Assembly: GCA_021018815.1 (NCBI GenBank)
Contig: JAITYX010000026.1
Location: 3,782,001 to 3,846,000, forward strand
Source of the DNA: Talinum fruticosum
Taxonomy: Eukaryota > Streptophyta > Magnoliopsida > Caryophyllales > Talinaceae
Length of the DNA: 64,000 bases
Direction of reading: 5' to 3'
This document shows positions 11,401 through 22,229 of the stretch, in pieces. Position numbers and translations under genes: made by a program. Positions within the stretch are counted from its first letter, which is position 1. Each line of letters begins with the position of its first letter. The notes beneath the pieces are model-generated. The model worked only from the letters and a program-made list of their open reading frames with translations. It was not told where the DNA came from and ran no database searches.

Positions 11401-12686
11401 CAAAGAAGAACAAGTTCTTACCCCACTATTGATATCGAAAGTACATTCTCGGGTGGGTGACTAGATGTATATTTGAAAGCTCGACCTATCCTCTAGTTCC
11501 CTAGTTTTGTTAGTTGAATGGTCTTATCTTCAGCTTGTTCAGTTTCTTGAACATCTTTAACTTGATCTTAAGTATTCCGATCCGGCTATTGAACTTGCTC
11601 ATTTTGAGTCACTTATTCGAATTGCCCTAGTTCTTTTGTTTTGACTCATTCTGAGCTCAGGTTTAGCAATATCATCTTCATCTTTATTGAGCTTGAGATT
11701 TGAGAAGGTGGATTCACTTGTCCTGCCGTAGTCAATCTAATAAAAAACATTGTGGATACTTCCACTTTGTTAGTTCTCTTGTTAAAAATTCTATAAGCTT
11801 TACTATGAGATGAGTAACCCGTAAATATACCTTCATCTAACCTTGCATCAAACTTACTCGGATGTGCCTTACCATTGTTATGCTCATAGCATTTACATCC
11901 GAATGGTTTGAAGTAGGAAATGTTGGGCTTTTTTCCCTTATACAGACTCATTGGGTGTCTTCTTCAGAATGGTTCCGATGAGGCATCCGTTGAGTGTATA
12001 ATTTGTCGTGTTGACTGCCTCGACCCTTAAATAGTAGGCGGATTATTTTTAATCATCATTGTCCTTCCTATTTCTTCAAGAGTTCTGTTTTTGCTGTCCA
12101 CTACTCCATTCTATTGAGGAGTTCTTAGTGCCGAGAAGTTCTTAGTGCTGAGAAGTTGTAGGAGATGTCACTCTTGTCACGTAAGTCTACAAATTCTGGG
12201 TAATTGAACTCCCTTCCATCGTCGGTTCGAATTCTCCTCATCCAAATCTCATACTCCACTTGAATTTTCTTGCAGATCTTAGTGAACTCTATGAAGGCTT
12301 CATTCTTATTCTTCATAAAACACACCAAGGTAAATCGTGAATAATCATCAACAATAACCAGCACAAATGATTTACCTCCTAAGCTTTTCAAAGAAATTTC
12401 ACCACACAAATCCATATGAATCAATTCAAGGGGATGTGGACATAGTTTTGATTGGTTTGAAAGATGATCTGACTTACTTTCCCTTTGTGCATGCTTCACA
12501 GATTTTATCTTTCTTAAATACATAGTTAGGTAAACCCTAACTAATCCATGACATGCAAGCTTCTTGATGGTCCGTAAGCCGATATGCTAGTCTACGATGC
12601 CATGTCCATGAATCATCTCTCAAAGATGCTTTTAAACATAATAAATTTTGATGAGAAATTGAGAGAGGAATGGTATAGGTGTTACC
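11401..12686 (-). pseudogene. Copia-L GAG-pre-integrase and integrase, degenerate
   Basis: The frame 12740-12537 holds SLRDDSWTWHRRLAY, the GAG-pre-integrase segment. The frame 12523-12125 is the integrase core: LELIHMDLCGEIS carries the first catalytic Asp, VIVDDYSRFT follows, and RRIRTDDGREF carries the second. The frame 11951-11646 is the integrase C-terminal part (KKPNISYFKPFGCKCY ... GIFTGYSSHSKAYRIFN). The third catalytic Glu region lies in the damaged stretch near 12110-12040. Upstream coding sequence is cut off at the CACTA stump at 12687. Confidence 0.8.
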
Positions 12687-12951
12687 ACTACTAGAAATAC
12701 TTGGATTTTGTGACCACAATTTTGTGACCGAATAAAACAATCACAATTTGTGACTACTTTTGTGACCACATATAAGTGGTAAGAATTCATGACCAAATTA
12801 TCGAAGTGAGAAATTCGGTCACATTTTATAATTACTTTTGTAACCATTTTAAAATCAGTCACAAAATTAAAATTGTGATGTTTAGTGACCAATTTTGTGA
12901 CCATCAAATAATTTAATTATGGTCACAAAATTGGTTAAGCTTATTGAGTGC
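12687..12951. mobile_element. CACTA element stump (one terminus, second subfamily)
   Basis: It begins CACTACTAGAAATACTTGG and carries repeated TTTGTGACC/GGTCACAAA subterminal motifs in both orientations. The terminus resembles that of copies A-C, but the subterminal repeats differ (GTGACC instead of GCGACGGA). It interrupts Copia-L and ends abruptly at the Copia-R LTR; its other end is not in the window. The 91-codon minus ORF over it is repeat-derived. Confidence 0.6.
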
Positions 12952-13848
12952 TTAAGACTCGGACTCTAAATCTAAACCATTCCGAGTACTCTATGAAGAC
13001 TCAGGTATAAACATTAATCCTTCTTGAGTTTTGATTACAAGCCATTCCGAGTGTTACGAAACTCCCGTATAAGTTTTCATTCATTTCGATCGACTCATAA
13101 AACACACTCTTGTATATCTTCCGCATTAATGTTTCGACTCACTCGGACAAAGCACTCGGACTATCGCATGTTCAAATAATTTCTCTAACACTTTTATTAT
13201 GAGTTCTGATCGCATATTTCAAGATAAAGTGAATTACATTGTTAATTCCTCTTTCTAAGTCGGTTTGTTTGAGAATTATTTGTCCGGATCAAGTGTTTAT
13301 ACTCGATGATTCTACTCATTTTAAACTTGATCTTTCTTAGGATTGACTCGATTAAATTTGAGTATACTGAATATTAGACTCAAAATATTCAATGTTTTTA
13401 GGTCTAAGATAATTATGCACTTAATTATCTTAATTAAATTATTATCTATGCCTAATCTTGGACCAAAGTATTTTATACTTTGAGAACCAAAGTGGTTTAC
13501 TTTTATAGGTTATCCAAATGAGGTTATCTTATTTTTGAATTACAAAAGTAGCCGGCTTCAAGCTCTCAATCACCAGTAGACAAGTTTTATCTACTTCGAA
13601 TACGGCTTAGACACCGTGTCGGGGTTGTCTATTTCCAAAACTTGAAAACTCCAGCGCTAAGCTCAACGGTGGTTTCCACCTTGATTTTTAGATATAACAA
13701 GTTGACTGGAGCACCTATAGGAGCCAAGTGCCATTGCACAATGTTCACATCCCAACGAATCTTTTCCGAGTGACTCAAAGGAATCATTACAACGGCCACT
13801 AAAGACTTCGTTCGGAACCAAGACACAACAATTACTCGCTTGGTCATC

Positions 13849-13856
13849 TATAAATA
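13849..13856 (+). promoter_or_regulatory. LTR TATA box, first copy
   Basis: TATAAATA followed by GAAGC, in the upstream unit of the duplicated promoter. Confidence 0.55.
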
Positions 13857-14394
13857 GAAGCTACTTCACATGACTTGAAGATTGTTGAAACTATCTCTCT
13901 TAGTACATTACTCATTCAATCTTCTTCTTACAACTCGAAGTCTATACTTAATAGTTTTCTAAGTCAGTATGTTTGTTTGAGAATTATTATCTCGTGCCTA
14001 ATATTGGACCAAAGTATTTTATACATTGAGAACCAAATTGGTTTACTTTTGTAGGTATCAAAACGAGGTTATCTTATTTTTGAATTACAAAAGTAGCCGG
14101 TTTCAAGTTGTCAATGACCAGCAGACAAGTTTTATCTACTTTTGAACAATGCTCGGACACCATGTCGGGGTTGTCTGTTTCTAAAACTAAAAACTACAAT
14201 GCTAAGCTCAATGGTGGTTTCCACCTTGCTTTTCGAATATCACCGGTTGACAGGAGCACCTTTAGGAGCCAAGAGTCGTTCCACAACATTCACATCCCAA
14301 CGAATCTTTTCTTAGTGACTTAGATGAACCATTACAACATCCAATGAAGACTTCGTTTAGAACCAAGGCACAATGGTTACTCTGCTTGGTCATC

Positions 14395-14402
14395 TATAAA
14401 TA
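14395..14402 (+). promoter_or_regulatory. LTR TATA box, second copy
   Basis: TATAAATA followed by GAAGCC, in the downstream unit of the duplicated promoter, 546 bases from the first. Confidence 0.55.
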
Positions 14403-14976
14403 GAAGCCACTTCACAAGACTTGAAGATTGCTGAACCCATTGCTCAAACTATCTCACTTAGTACATTACTCATTCAATCTTCTTCTTACATTTCCAAGTC
14501 TGTACTTAATAATTTTCCGAGTTGTAAAGTCTTCTAATTCAATCACATACTTTTCTTACTTTTTGAGTAAGGTCCCTTGACTAAGTCTGTAGGGGTAACT
14601 CAGCTCGGTTGTCTCTAGTCTGTAAAGGTTATCTCGGTTTGGAAGTACTAGATAAGATAAGGGAACTTCGAGTCTATGAAAATATTGTAACAAATTGTCT
14701 AAGGGAGCAATTCGGTAGAGTCATTCCATTGTATTTTGAGGATTCAAAATAGTGGATTTGACTTGGTGCTTAGATTAACACTCGCTCGTGGTTTTATGCC
14801 CAACCGGGGTTTCCACATAATTCTGAGTGTATACCTTTTTAGTCCAATCTATACTCGGAATCGGCCTTTTATCTTGTTCCAAGCAAAAAAAAAAGATTCT
14901 TAATTTGTTAAATTTTCCTCATCACCCTATTCACCCCCTTTAGGGTGACTTAGACTTTCCGAAGCAAACCTTTAAT

Positions 14977-14988
14977 TGGTATCGAGCC
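14977..14988 (+). promoter_or_regulatory. Copia-R primer binding site
   Basis: TGGTATCGAGCC two bases after the LTR end resembles the tRNA-iMet primer site TGGTATCAGAGC, with a one-base deletion. Position and sequence are typical of plant Ty1/copia. Confidence 0.7.
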
Positions 14989-15033
14989 AAGCCTTTCAAG
15001 AAGGATCTAACGATCAAAAGGTCTAAAGATTAG

Positions 15034-16790
15034 ATGGCTGAAAACATTGGAGAGTTCGATGAAGGAAGATCTTCCACCGGATCACCAATGGTTAAAGGAT
15101 CAAACTTCGTGCACTCGGAAGAAACCGATGGAATACTTGCTGCTGGACAATGATGAAGGTGTCCGGAACATCATCCAAGAAGGAAACTACATTCCAATGA
15201 AGATGATAGGTACAAGATCTTGGACTAAAGAAAAATTCAAGTACACTAATGAAGAGTCGGAGAAGTTCGGAAAGAACTTTCAAGTAATGAACATTCTAAT
15301 GTGTGCTATCGGCTCGGAAGAGTACAATAGAGTCTTGGCTCGTGACACGGCCAAAGATGTGTGGGACACTCTTATGAACATATACGAAGGAACGAGCTAA
15401 GTGAAATAGGCGAAGATAAGCCAATATCTTAATAAATATGAGCTGCTCAAGATGGAGCCGAGATAAAAACATCACTCGGACGTTTATTCGCTTCACTGAG
15501 ATTACAAATAATCTAAAATCTCTTGTTAGAAAGATTTCCCATGAAGAAATGTGTAGAAAAATTCTAAGAAGTCTACTAAAGAGATGATGGTGTCTTAAGG
15601 TGACAGCCATCAAGGAAGCTCAGAACCTCTCTCAACTAAAGCCGGACGAATTGAATGGGAAGCTGCTCACCCATAAAATTCACTTGGAAGAAGAGGAAGC
15701 CGAGATTAGCACCAAACATAACATTGCGCTCAAGGCCTCAAAAACTAGAGGGGAAAGTCTAAGTTCCTCGGACTCGAAGAACACCCAATGGCACTTATAG
15801 CTCGAGGCTTCAAAAGAATGTTGAAGTATAACAAATGGGAAAAGAGGCCAAAGGAAGAGTTATACGAGAAAGATTAGAAGGACAAAAAAGGTAAATATTC
15901 TTCACCTTCAAAGTTATCTTTAACTAAGAACTCGGTCTGTTTTCAATGTGGCAGCAAAGATCACACAATCTAGGACTATCCAACGAGAAAGAAGGACCGA
16001 AAGAAGAAGAAGGCTATGATGGCCACATGGAGTGATGAAGAATCCTCTGAAAAGATGATGATTCCGATGACCGAAAGTGTTTGATGGCACTAACGGACTC
16101 GAAGCGGCATTCGAGTACACCGAGGAGACAAGTCCTCGGGAGGTAATTGAATACTTTCTCAAGTTCTCCAAAGTTGATTTGGCTTAATATATTTACACTT
16201 TGGAAGAAAAGTCCAATTCTAATTCTTCTCAGTTTAAAGAACAACTCCAGTCTCTTACTTCGAAAGCAACTGTTTGAAAAATTAATTGGAAAAATTGAGA
16301 CTAACTCTAAAAGAACTCAAGACCAGTACTCACACTAATGAGACCGAGTCCGAGTCACTCGGAAGAGAAAATGAGCATCTGAAAAAAAAAGCTCCATGAG
16401 TCTCAAGAACTTGTTTTGAAGTTTACTCAATGTCGAAAAACCTTGACATGCTTTTAGGCTCTTAGTGTGTCTCCTTTAGGAAAGAAGGACTTGGTTTTAA
16501 TGAAGAGGAGGAATCTAATTCCTACTCAAATCTTTTCAAAAAGGATTCAAGAACTGTGAAGTTCAGGAAGGCTGAGCATGGTCCTCTTTATAAGAATGAA
16601 AGGATGAGTGAGCCTAGACTAGTTTATAGGAGAAAACTTTGTCCACTTGTTTATGAAAGAAAAGATTTCCGAAAGAAAGAGACACGAGACTTAGCTTTCT
16701 AGAAAAAAGACTCAGAATAAAACCAAACCCAAAGTCATTCAAATCTGGGTTCCCAAGAGTCTTCTTCCTTAGAAAAGGACCACAAGTAAA
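15034..16790 (+). pseudogene. Copia-R gag, degenerate
   Basis: The likely start is ATG 15034 (MAENIGEFDEGRSSTGSP); after a frameshift near 15115 the frame 15047-15400 carries the UBN2/gag-like part (EYLLLDNDEGVRNII ... ARDTAKDVWDTLMNIYEGTS). Frame 15600-15800 continues with TAIKEAQNLSQLKPDELNGK. Near 15935 a zinc-knuckle remnant reads CFQCGSKDHTI, with a stop where the spacing continues and no final Cys in frame. Then come KKAMMATWSDEESSE and a coiled-coil-like, Lys/Glu-rich tail to about 16780. This layout matches Sirevirus-type gag, which packages element RNA. Many stops; inactive. Confidence 0.75.
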
Positions 16791-16799
16791 CATATTTAC

Positions 16800-17408
16800 T
16801 TGGTTCGTTAGAGGAAGTGAAAAGGGTTAGTGCGTTTCGACTTGTAGGTAACTCGAAAAGGGCGAAAGGTTATTGGTATTTAGACAAGTGGATGCGCACG
16901 CCACATGTCGGAGATTCAAGACTCTTTTCCGAGTTAGAAGATTTTAAAGGAGGCAAGGTCACTTTTGGAGAGGACAATAAGGACAAGATAATTGGTATTG
17001 GCAAGATTGGGAAAGGAGACAAACCGGTCACCCAGTCTATCTTGTCAAGGGATTAAAATACAATCTACTCAACATCTCTCGGTTATGCGACAAAGGTCAA
17101 AAGGTAAGATTCACTCGGACCAACTGCTATATTTACGATGCAACTACCAAATAGACTAAGCTCTCAAGTAAGAGATACGGTAATACCTATGCCATTCCTC
17201 TTTATGATCCGAGGTTAGAATTTATCTTGTTTAAAAGCATCATTACATGATGATTCTTGGACATGGCATGGTAGACTAGGTCATGTTAGCATGCACACTA
17301 TCAAAAAGCTTGCATCTCATGGTTTAGTTAGGGGTTGACTTAACTGTTCATTTAAGAAAGATAAAATATGTGAAGCATACACAAAAGGAAAACAGTCAGA
17401 TCTTCTTT
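16800..17408 (+). pseudogene. Copia-R protease and GAG-pre-integrase, 5' part
   Basis: Frame 16817-17056 holds KGYWYLD, the approach to the aspartic protease active site; directly after the Asp the frame is disturbed and the usual Ser-Gly does not follow. Downstream VTFGEDNKDKIIGIGKIGKG is the following protease strand region. From about 17240 LHDDSWTWHGRLGHVSMHTI and a C-x2-C-like end KICEAYTKGKQSDLLS mark the pre-integrase zinc region. CACTA copy A interrupts at 17409, and the reading continues at 22541. Confidence 0.75.
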
Positions 17409-17760
17409 CACTACTAGAAAACCGCAAATTTGTGACGGAAATAGCGACGAGAATGATAGAATTAGCGATGGAATTAGCGACGGAACTCTTCCGTCGCTGA
17501 AAAGCGAGTCGCTAAATATCAGCGACGGATTAGCGACGGATACCATTTCCGTAATCGATGGAAATCAACGACGGAACGACTTTCCGTCGCTCATTTAGCG
17601 ATGGAAGTGAGGGATTTCCGTCACCGATTTCCATCGCTGAATCGGCGACGGACAATCCCCCAATTCCGTCGTTGACATCCGTCGCTAATTAGCGATGGAA
17701 TATTTGGTTTTTCCATCGCTAATTGGTACTTGTTCCGTCGTCTGTTCCGTCAAAAATTCT
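17409..17760. repeat. CACTA A left subterminal repeat array
   Basis: The motif (T)AGCGACGGA and its complement TCCGTCGCT recur throughout, with variants such as AGCGATGGA. In En/Spm elements such motifs bind the element's TNPA-like protein; the role here is inferred from that model. Confidence 0.75.
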
Positions 17761-18062
17761 GAATATTATTGTCTAATTATTCATTACCCTAGTATAGAAC
17801 ATTGTGAATGGATATACAAATCCACCATTCACATATGTGACACTTACATTTGGCATTTACATATGCCGGCCACAAATAATTCATCAAAGTTGGATATACA
17901 AATCCAACTTACATGTTCAACATCATCAACAACCATAACATACTTAAAACAAATTCACAAGTTCAACACAACAAACAAACAATAACTCGAAGAAACCTCA
18001 AACACATTTAAATAGTACGCAAAGTGGTGATCACCAACATATACAAAAGTTCACATTTGAAT

Positions 18063-19880
18063 TCACTCATCCTCATCCTCATCCTCTTCCTCTTGTGGTT
18101 GTGGTGGTCGACGGTGAGGTCCGGATGCTTGCAGAGACTGCAGAAATTCATTCATACGTGCTATTGGATCAGCGAAACTGTCGACTCCGTGGCTTAAGAT
18201 GCCTATTTTGCAACTCAAGCATCCAACAAGTGCTCAATCCATTGTTGTACCTCGAATTTAAAGTATGCACTTTTTCTCTCCATTCCGAGTCATCTGCAGT
18301 AGACGGTTTCGGTGATTTGAAGGGCGTTGTTGGTTTCAAGTTTCTAGCCTCGCATCCAAGTCCATAAATGTGACCTTTCTTGTTCGCATTGGCTTTGACC
18401 CACAACTCTTGTTGTGAAGGGGTGGAGACATGATCCTCGAAGAGTTGGGGTCATCACTGGAAGTTTGAGTGGGTTGAGTGTTTTGCAACTCTTCGCACTC
18501 TTTTTGAAACTTCTCCCGAATATAATACAAATAATTGAGGCATGTAAATATCACACGCTGTTAACGAAAACAATAGATAGAAAAATATGCGGAATTCATA
18601 TATATGGTTACTCACGTAAATGGCCTTGGATTTTTTGTCCACCCATTCGTCCTTTTTGTTTTGTGCGTTCGTGAAAATAGTTGGGTCGGTAGAGGCTGAA
18701 CTCCTTTAAGCTCCTTTATCTAAAATTAAAAACAAGTTAGTAGAGAATCAATTTACCAATATGAACATGTTAACAGTTGCATGTGTAATCAATAAGAAAG
18801 GGGCATGTACAAATTGCCGCTTATGCTCGTCATAGGGATTGAGCCACAAGTATGGAGCGATGAACCAAGTCCCCCTTATCAGCATGATGGTTTTTCCGAG
18901 CTTGCTCGCGTAACTTCTTGTATTCAGCAGCTTCCCAATATTCGAGCAACTCGCGCCAGTAGTTGCCACTCAACCATTTCGGCTTCTTATTAGTTTTCCT
19001 CGCCTTTAGCATGAAGTCCTTCAAGCGATCACCGCCTTTCTTTTCAAAATTTCTTCGATTTGGACTTCATCGGTTGGAGACCAAGTGAAAAATTTCTATA
19101 TAAATAAAAACGTAGTTTATAAGTTATGAAATTATAATATAATGTTCGAACATGCACAATAAGTGATTATGTTATCCGAACTTGAGAAAACTAATGATTT
19201 GTCATTACCTTAAACTCGTAAAACCACCGATCACGTTGTGATTGAGGGACCTGTTCAACTAATAACTAATATGCTTAATTTATTTTGTCAATGGGGTAGA
19301 ACCTAATCAATAAAGATATAAAATAGTTAGTTCAACTAATAACTAATATGCTTAATTTATTTTATTATTTATTATCACACTTACCCTTCACCATCCGGCT
19401 CAATTCGGATCTTTTCTCAGCTGCTAGCGCTACTTGATTGAAGACAAGGATCCTCGTTCCTCGTATCGCTTGGTCCTTCATTTGTAGGCATTTGTGGTGG
19501 CCGTTGTTCGGAACCAACGTGGATGCGTGGTACATTATTTGTACCATATTAGTGATATGCATATGTACTCGACGGGTTTGAGTACATATGGGGTTGCTAA
19601 GAATATGAAGGGTTTAGAAAGAAAGACCCACCCAAGTGGGTTTTGCATGTGTGGAAAGTTTGGGAGTTGGAAAAAGGGAGGGTTGGGAATAAATGACCCC
19701 CCAATGGAGTTTGGTTGTGAGGGCAATGTGGAGATAGTGCTCCACCAGCAGGAGTTTGAAGGTTCCGAGGGTTTTGAGAGGGGGTAGAAGTGCCGACATC
19801 ATTACCTTCCCCATCGGTAGTGGTGTTTCTAGCCCTTCCCGAGTAGCCGATCTTTTGGTTCCGCCTCTACCTCTCTCCAT
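18063..19880 (-). pseudogene. CACTA A Transposase_24 (Ptta/En/Spm) gene, broken
   Basis: The ATG at 19880 opens MERGRGGTKRSATREG in exon 1, rich in Pro and Asn, with a donor GTAAGTGTG at 19384. Exon 3 (about 19085-18830) reads FMLKARKTNKKPKWLSGNYW..ELLEYWEAAEYKKL...LVHRSILVAQSL. Exon 4 (about 18715-18617) holds the WVDKKSKAIYV end. Exon 5 (about 18555-18063) holds KECEELQNTQPTQTSS..., WVKANANKKG.IYGLG, then an acidic EDEDE end. This matches the plant protein usually annotated 'transposase, Ptta/En/Spm', an accessory DNA-binding protein. Most of exon 2 has been replaced by a 34-base copy of intron sequence (19253-19286 and 19330-19363), and other frameshifts occur. Confidence 0.75.
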
Positions 19881-20126
19881 TTTTCTGTACATAAACAAGT
19901 AATTCACACTATTAGTAAACATCCAACGGTTCAAGTGATTTCATATAAAACAACATATAAACAATAGTAAACATATAAACATGTAAGCGTTAGATATAAA
20001 TCGAAGCATGTGAATAAATTACGCTTCAATTGTTTCACCTTCATTACATTAATAAGAATTCATTCGATGACAACATAAATGAAAGTTGTACAATATAAAA
20101 CAAACCCAACAAAAGAACATTATCAA

Positions 20127-20964
20127 CTACTCATTATCCTCATCATCGGTGTTATCATCATCTTCTTCACTATCCTCTTCGGCATCATTGAATAGGGTAT
20201 GTTCTTCTTCGTCATCGGTGATGTTATCATCATCCTATTCACCTTCTTCATCTTCTTCACCTTCCTCTTCGTCGCTAACATCCTCAATCTCATCTTCTTG
20301 GTTTAAAATAACATCATCAACTAATTCTTCTGCTGCGCTTGAGTTATCAACCAAAGTTTCGGCAAAGTATCACTTATTGGATCGATCGTACCCATACTAT
20401 CCTCTTGGAATGCACGAGGAATAGTATATTGGTCATCAACTCGGCCCTTGGTTTTGATGCCACTACGACGAACCAATTCAGTTTTTCTCTAGGGACCCCT
20501 TGTGGATATTACATATAATACACCTGAGTTGCAGTGCTAGCAAATATGATCGTACTTACGATAACGCCTTGTATGATGCACTTCGACATATAATACACCC
20601 GAGTTGTAGTTCATATGATTGGCGCCACTGTCATCGTTGAATACGTTAGAAACCATTGTTTGCTCCTCATGTAAATGAGGATCTATTTCTCCATGACTAG
20701 TCCAATACCAATAGTTTGGAAGAAAACCATATTGATAGAGGTGCAACTTAACTTCATCGGGATCCTTATACTTCCGATTTCGCATTTGCGACATGGACAC
20801 CTATATTGTTGATTATGCACAAATTCCGATTGGCTTCTAGCATGTGCATCAAACTCCTCAACCCCGTCTAAAAACTCTTGTCTATACCCAACTCTACCGG
20901 GTAATAACCTATAATACATCCATCTACAATGCGTAGGCCGGTCCATATATATTCTGATTGACAT
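20127..20964 (-). pseudogene. CACTA A TNP2 transposase: N-terminus fused to C-terminus by internal deletion
   Basis: Frame 20964-20683 carries the transposase-associated N-terminal domain: WMYYRLLPGRVGYRQEF, then FVHNQQYRCPCRKCEIGS. After a frameshift, 20800-20537 continues DPDEVKLHLYQYGFLPNYWY and then passes directly to VEVHHTRRYRKYD, which belongs to the DUF4216 region near the C-terminus (compare 59893 in copy C). The catalytic centre and DUF4218 are missing. The tail is acidic (DDEDNE, stop 20127). The junction bears a 24-base local duplication (20511-20534 and 20586-20609). Confidence 0.8.
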
Positions 20965-21329
20965 TTAACAATTTATTACATTATTAGGTAAGAATACCAA
21001 CACATGGAGATGTTATATGATTACATATTTTCTATAACGAACATAATCTATATATAACCATTATGCATCTATCTATTTTTTTATTATACATAGATTTCTT
21101 TATTTTTTATATTTTACTCTTAAATATTTATTTTATAATTAAATTAATCATACCTAATTAGCATAAATAAACTCATATACATATAATTAAACTTATCATA
21201 CAAGTAAAGCAGTCATACCTATAAGCATACCTAATTAGCGTGAACAACCTCACACAAATAAACAACAAACAATTAGACATATATAAATCACAAAAACCAT
21301 TTCCCTCAACTTCAACAATAATATCCAAC

Positions 21330-21860
21330 AAATCCAACACAATTGCACATTTTTCTATTCAAATTCATCCACAATCAACATTAATTTCTACCAAATTACA
21401 TATATTCGTCAATTCCAACTTACATTTTTTAAAACCCTAAATTTAAGTTCAATAACATTTACTCCATAAACAACACAATTGCACACTTTTCTATTCAAAT
21501 TCATCCACAAACAACATTAATTTCCACTAAATTACGTATATTCGTCAATTTCAAGTTACAATGTTCAAAACCCTAAATTTAACTTCCATAACATTTACTC
21601 CATAACCAACACAATTGAACATTTTTCTTCTCAAATTCATACACAAACAACATTAATTCCCACCAAATTACATATATTCGTCAATTTCAAGTTACATTTT
21701 TAAAACTCTAAATTTAACTTCAATAACATTTACTCCATAAACAACACAATTGCACATTTTTCTTCTCAAATTCATTCACAAACAACATTAATTTCCAACA
21801 AATTACATATATTCAACAATTTCAATTTCAATTTCATAAAACCATAAATCTACAAAAATA
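21330..21860. repeat. 136-bp tandem repeat array in CACTA A
   Basis: The segment starting near ACACAATTGCAC recurs with starts at about 21341, 21477, 21613 and 21748 (spacing 136, 136, 135); each copy contains CAAATTCAT.CAC, AACATTAATTTC, ATTCGTCAATTTC and AAAACCCTAAATTTAA. About four copies. Copy B has only one equivalent unit (about 39170-39300). It is AT-rich, with no coding potential. Confidence 0.85.
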
Positions 21861-21882
21861 AACAAAATCATAACTCAACACT

Positions 21883-22190
21883 ATGGGCGGCACCGGCGGC
21901 GGCAACGGCGGAACGACGAGGCGTGTGGCGACAGCGGCGGCGGTGCGTTGGCGGCGTCCTCCACCCGAGCGGCAGCAGAGGCGGACACGGGTCGGGCGAA
22001 ACCAAGGAGAACGGTGGTTCCTTCGGCCTTCGTGTTCCTCAGCAGCGGAGGCGAGGCGGCGGTCGGCGGCGGGGACGGCGGTGCAGGCGCGCGGCCTAGT
22101 CGCCGGCGGGAGTGCTTGTTGGCGGTGGTGAATCGCCGGGGTTATAGCTTGCTCGGACCTCGACTCTCTCTCTCTCTTTGCGCTGCGGTA
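21883..22190 (-). other. GC-rich leader block of CACTA A
   Basis: A sharply GC-rich island within AT-rich sequence, made of GGC/GCC-type repeats, ending next to a CTCTCTCTCTC run and the motif TCCGGCCGAA. Copy B has the counterpart (39314-39690, same TCAGTCCGGCCGAAAG end). As genes run on the minus strand and this lies just inside the 5' end, it is most likely a 5' leader exon or promoter of the transposase transcript, followed by the AT-rich intron. No reliable protein; the plus-strand ORFs here are compositional. Confidence 0.5.
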
Positions 22191-22229
22191 TTAAGTCCGG
22201 CCGAAGCCGGATCCGAATATATGCGTAAT

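Larger units (their letters stand above)
6155..12686 (-). mobile_element. Copia-L: minus-strand Ty1/copia element (Sirevirus-like), 5' truncated
   Basis: On the minus strand the order is GAG-pre-integrase, integrase, RT, RNase H, then a spacer with a TATA box, ORF3, polypurine tract and 3' LTR. Gag, the primer site and the 5' LTR are missing because a CACTA stump begins at 12687 inside the pre-integrase region. The order integrase before RT marks Ty1/copia. An extra ORF after pol and a CC(G)AGT palindrome in the LTR resemble Sireviruses. It belongs to the same family as Copia-R at 12952-29296. Confidence 0.8.
13451..14530 (+). repeat. tandem duplication inside Copia-R 5' LTR
   Basis: The copies begin near 13451 and 13999 (spacing 548). 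Both contain the same LTR promoter region with 'TAGCCGG(C/T)TTCAAG', 'CAACGAATCTTTTC' and TATAAATAGAAG. The junction near 13963 joins 'TTTTCTAAGTCAG' to upstream LTR sequence like that at 13254, as expected for unequal exchange or template switching. Confidence 0.75.
12952..14974 (+). mobile_element. Copia-R 5' LTR with internal tandem duplication
   Basis: It runs from TTAAGACTCGGACTC to ...CCGAAGCAAACCTTTA just before the PBS: 2,023 bases against 1,529 in the 3' LTR. The excess comes from a duplication of roughly 0.55 kb that repeats the 'CCTAAT.TTGGACCAAAG' segment at 13451 and 13999 and includes the TATA box. Confidence 0.8.

Noticed and set aside
18061..18100. CTCATC microsatellite as an independent locus
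   Set aside because: It is the acidic C-terminal coding end of the CACTA Transposase_24 gene read on the minus strand.
20086..20424. Ser-rich 112-codon plus ORF (and the similar frame at 59463-59714)
   Set aside because: Antisense shadow of the Asp/Glu-rich TNP2 tail encoded on the minus strand.
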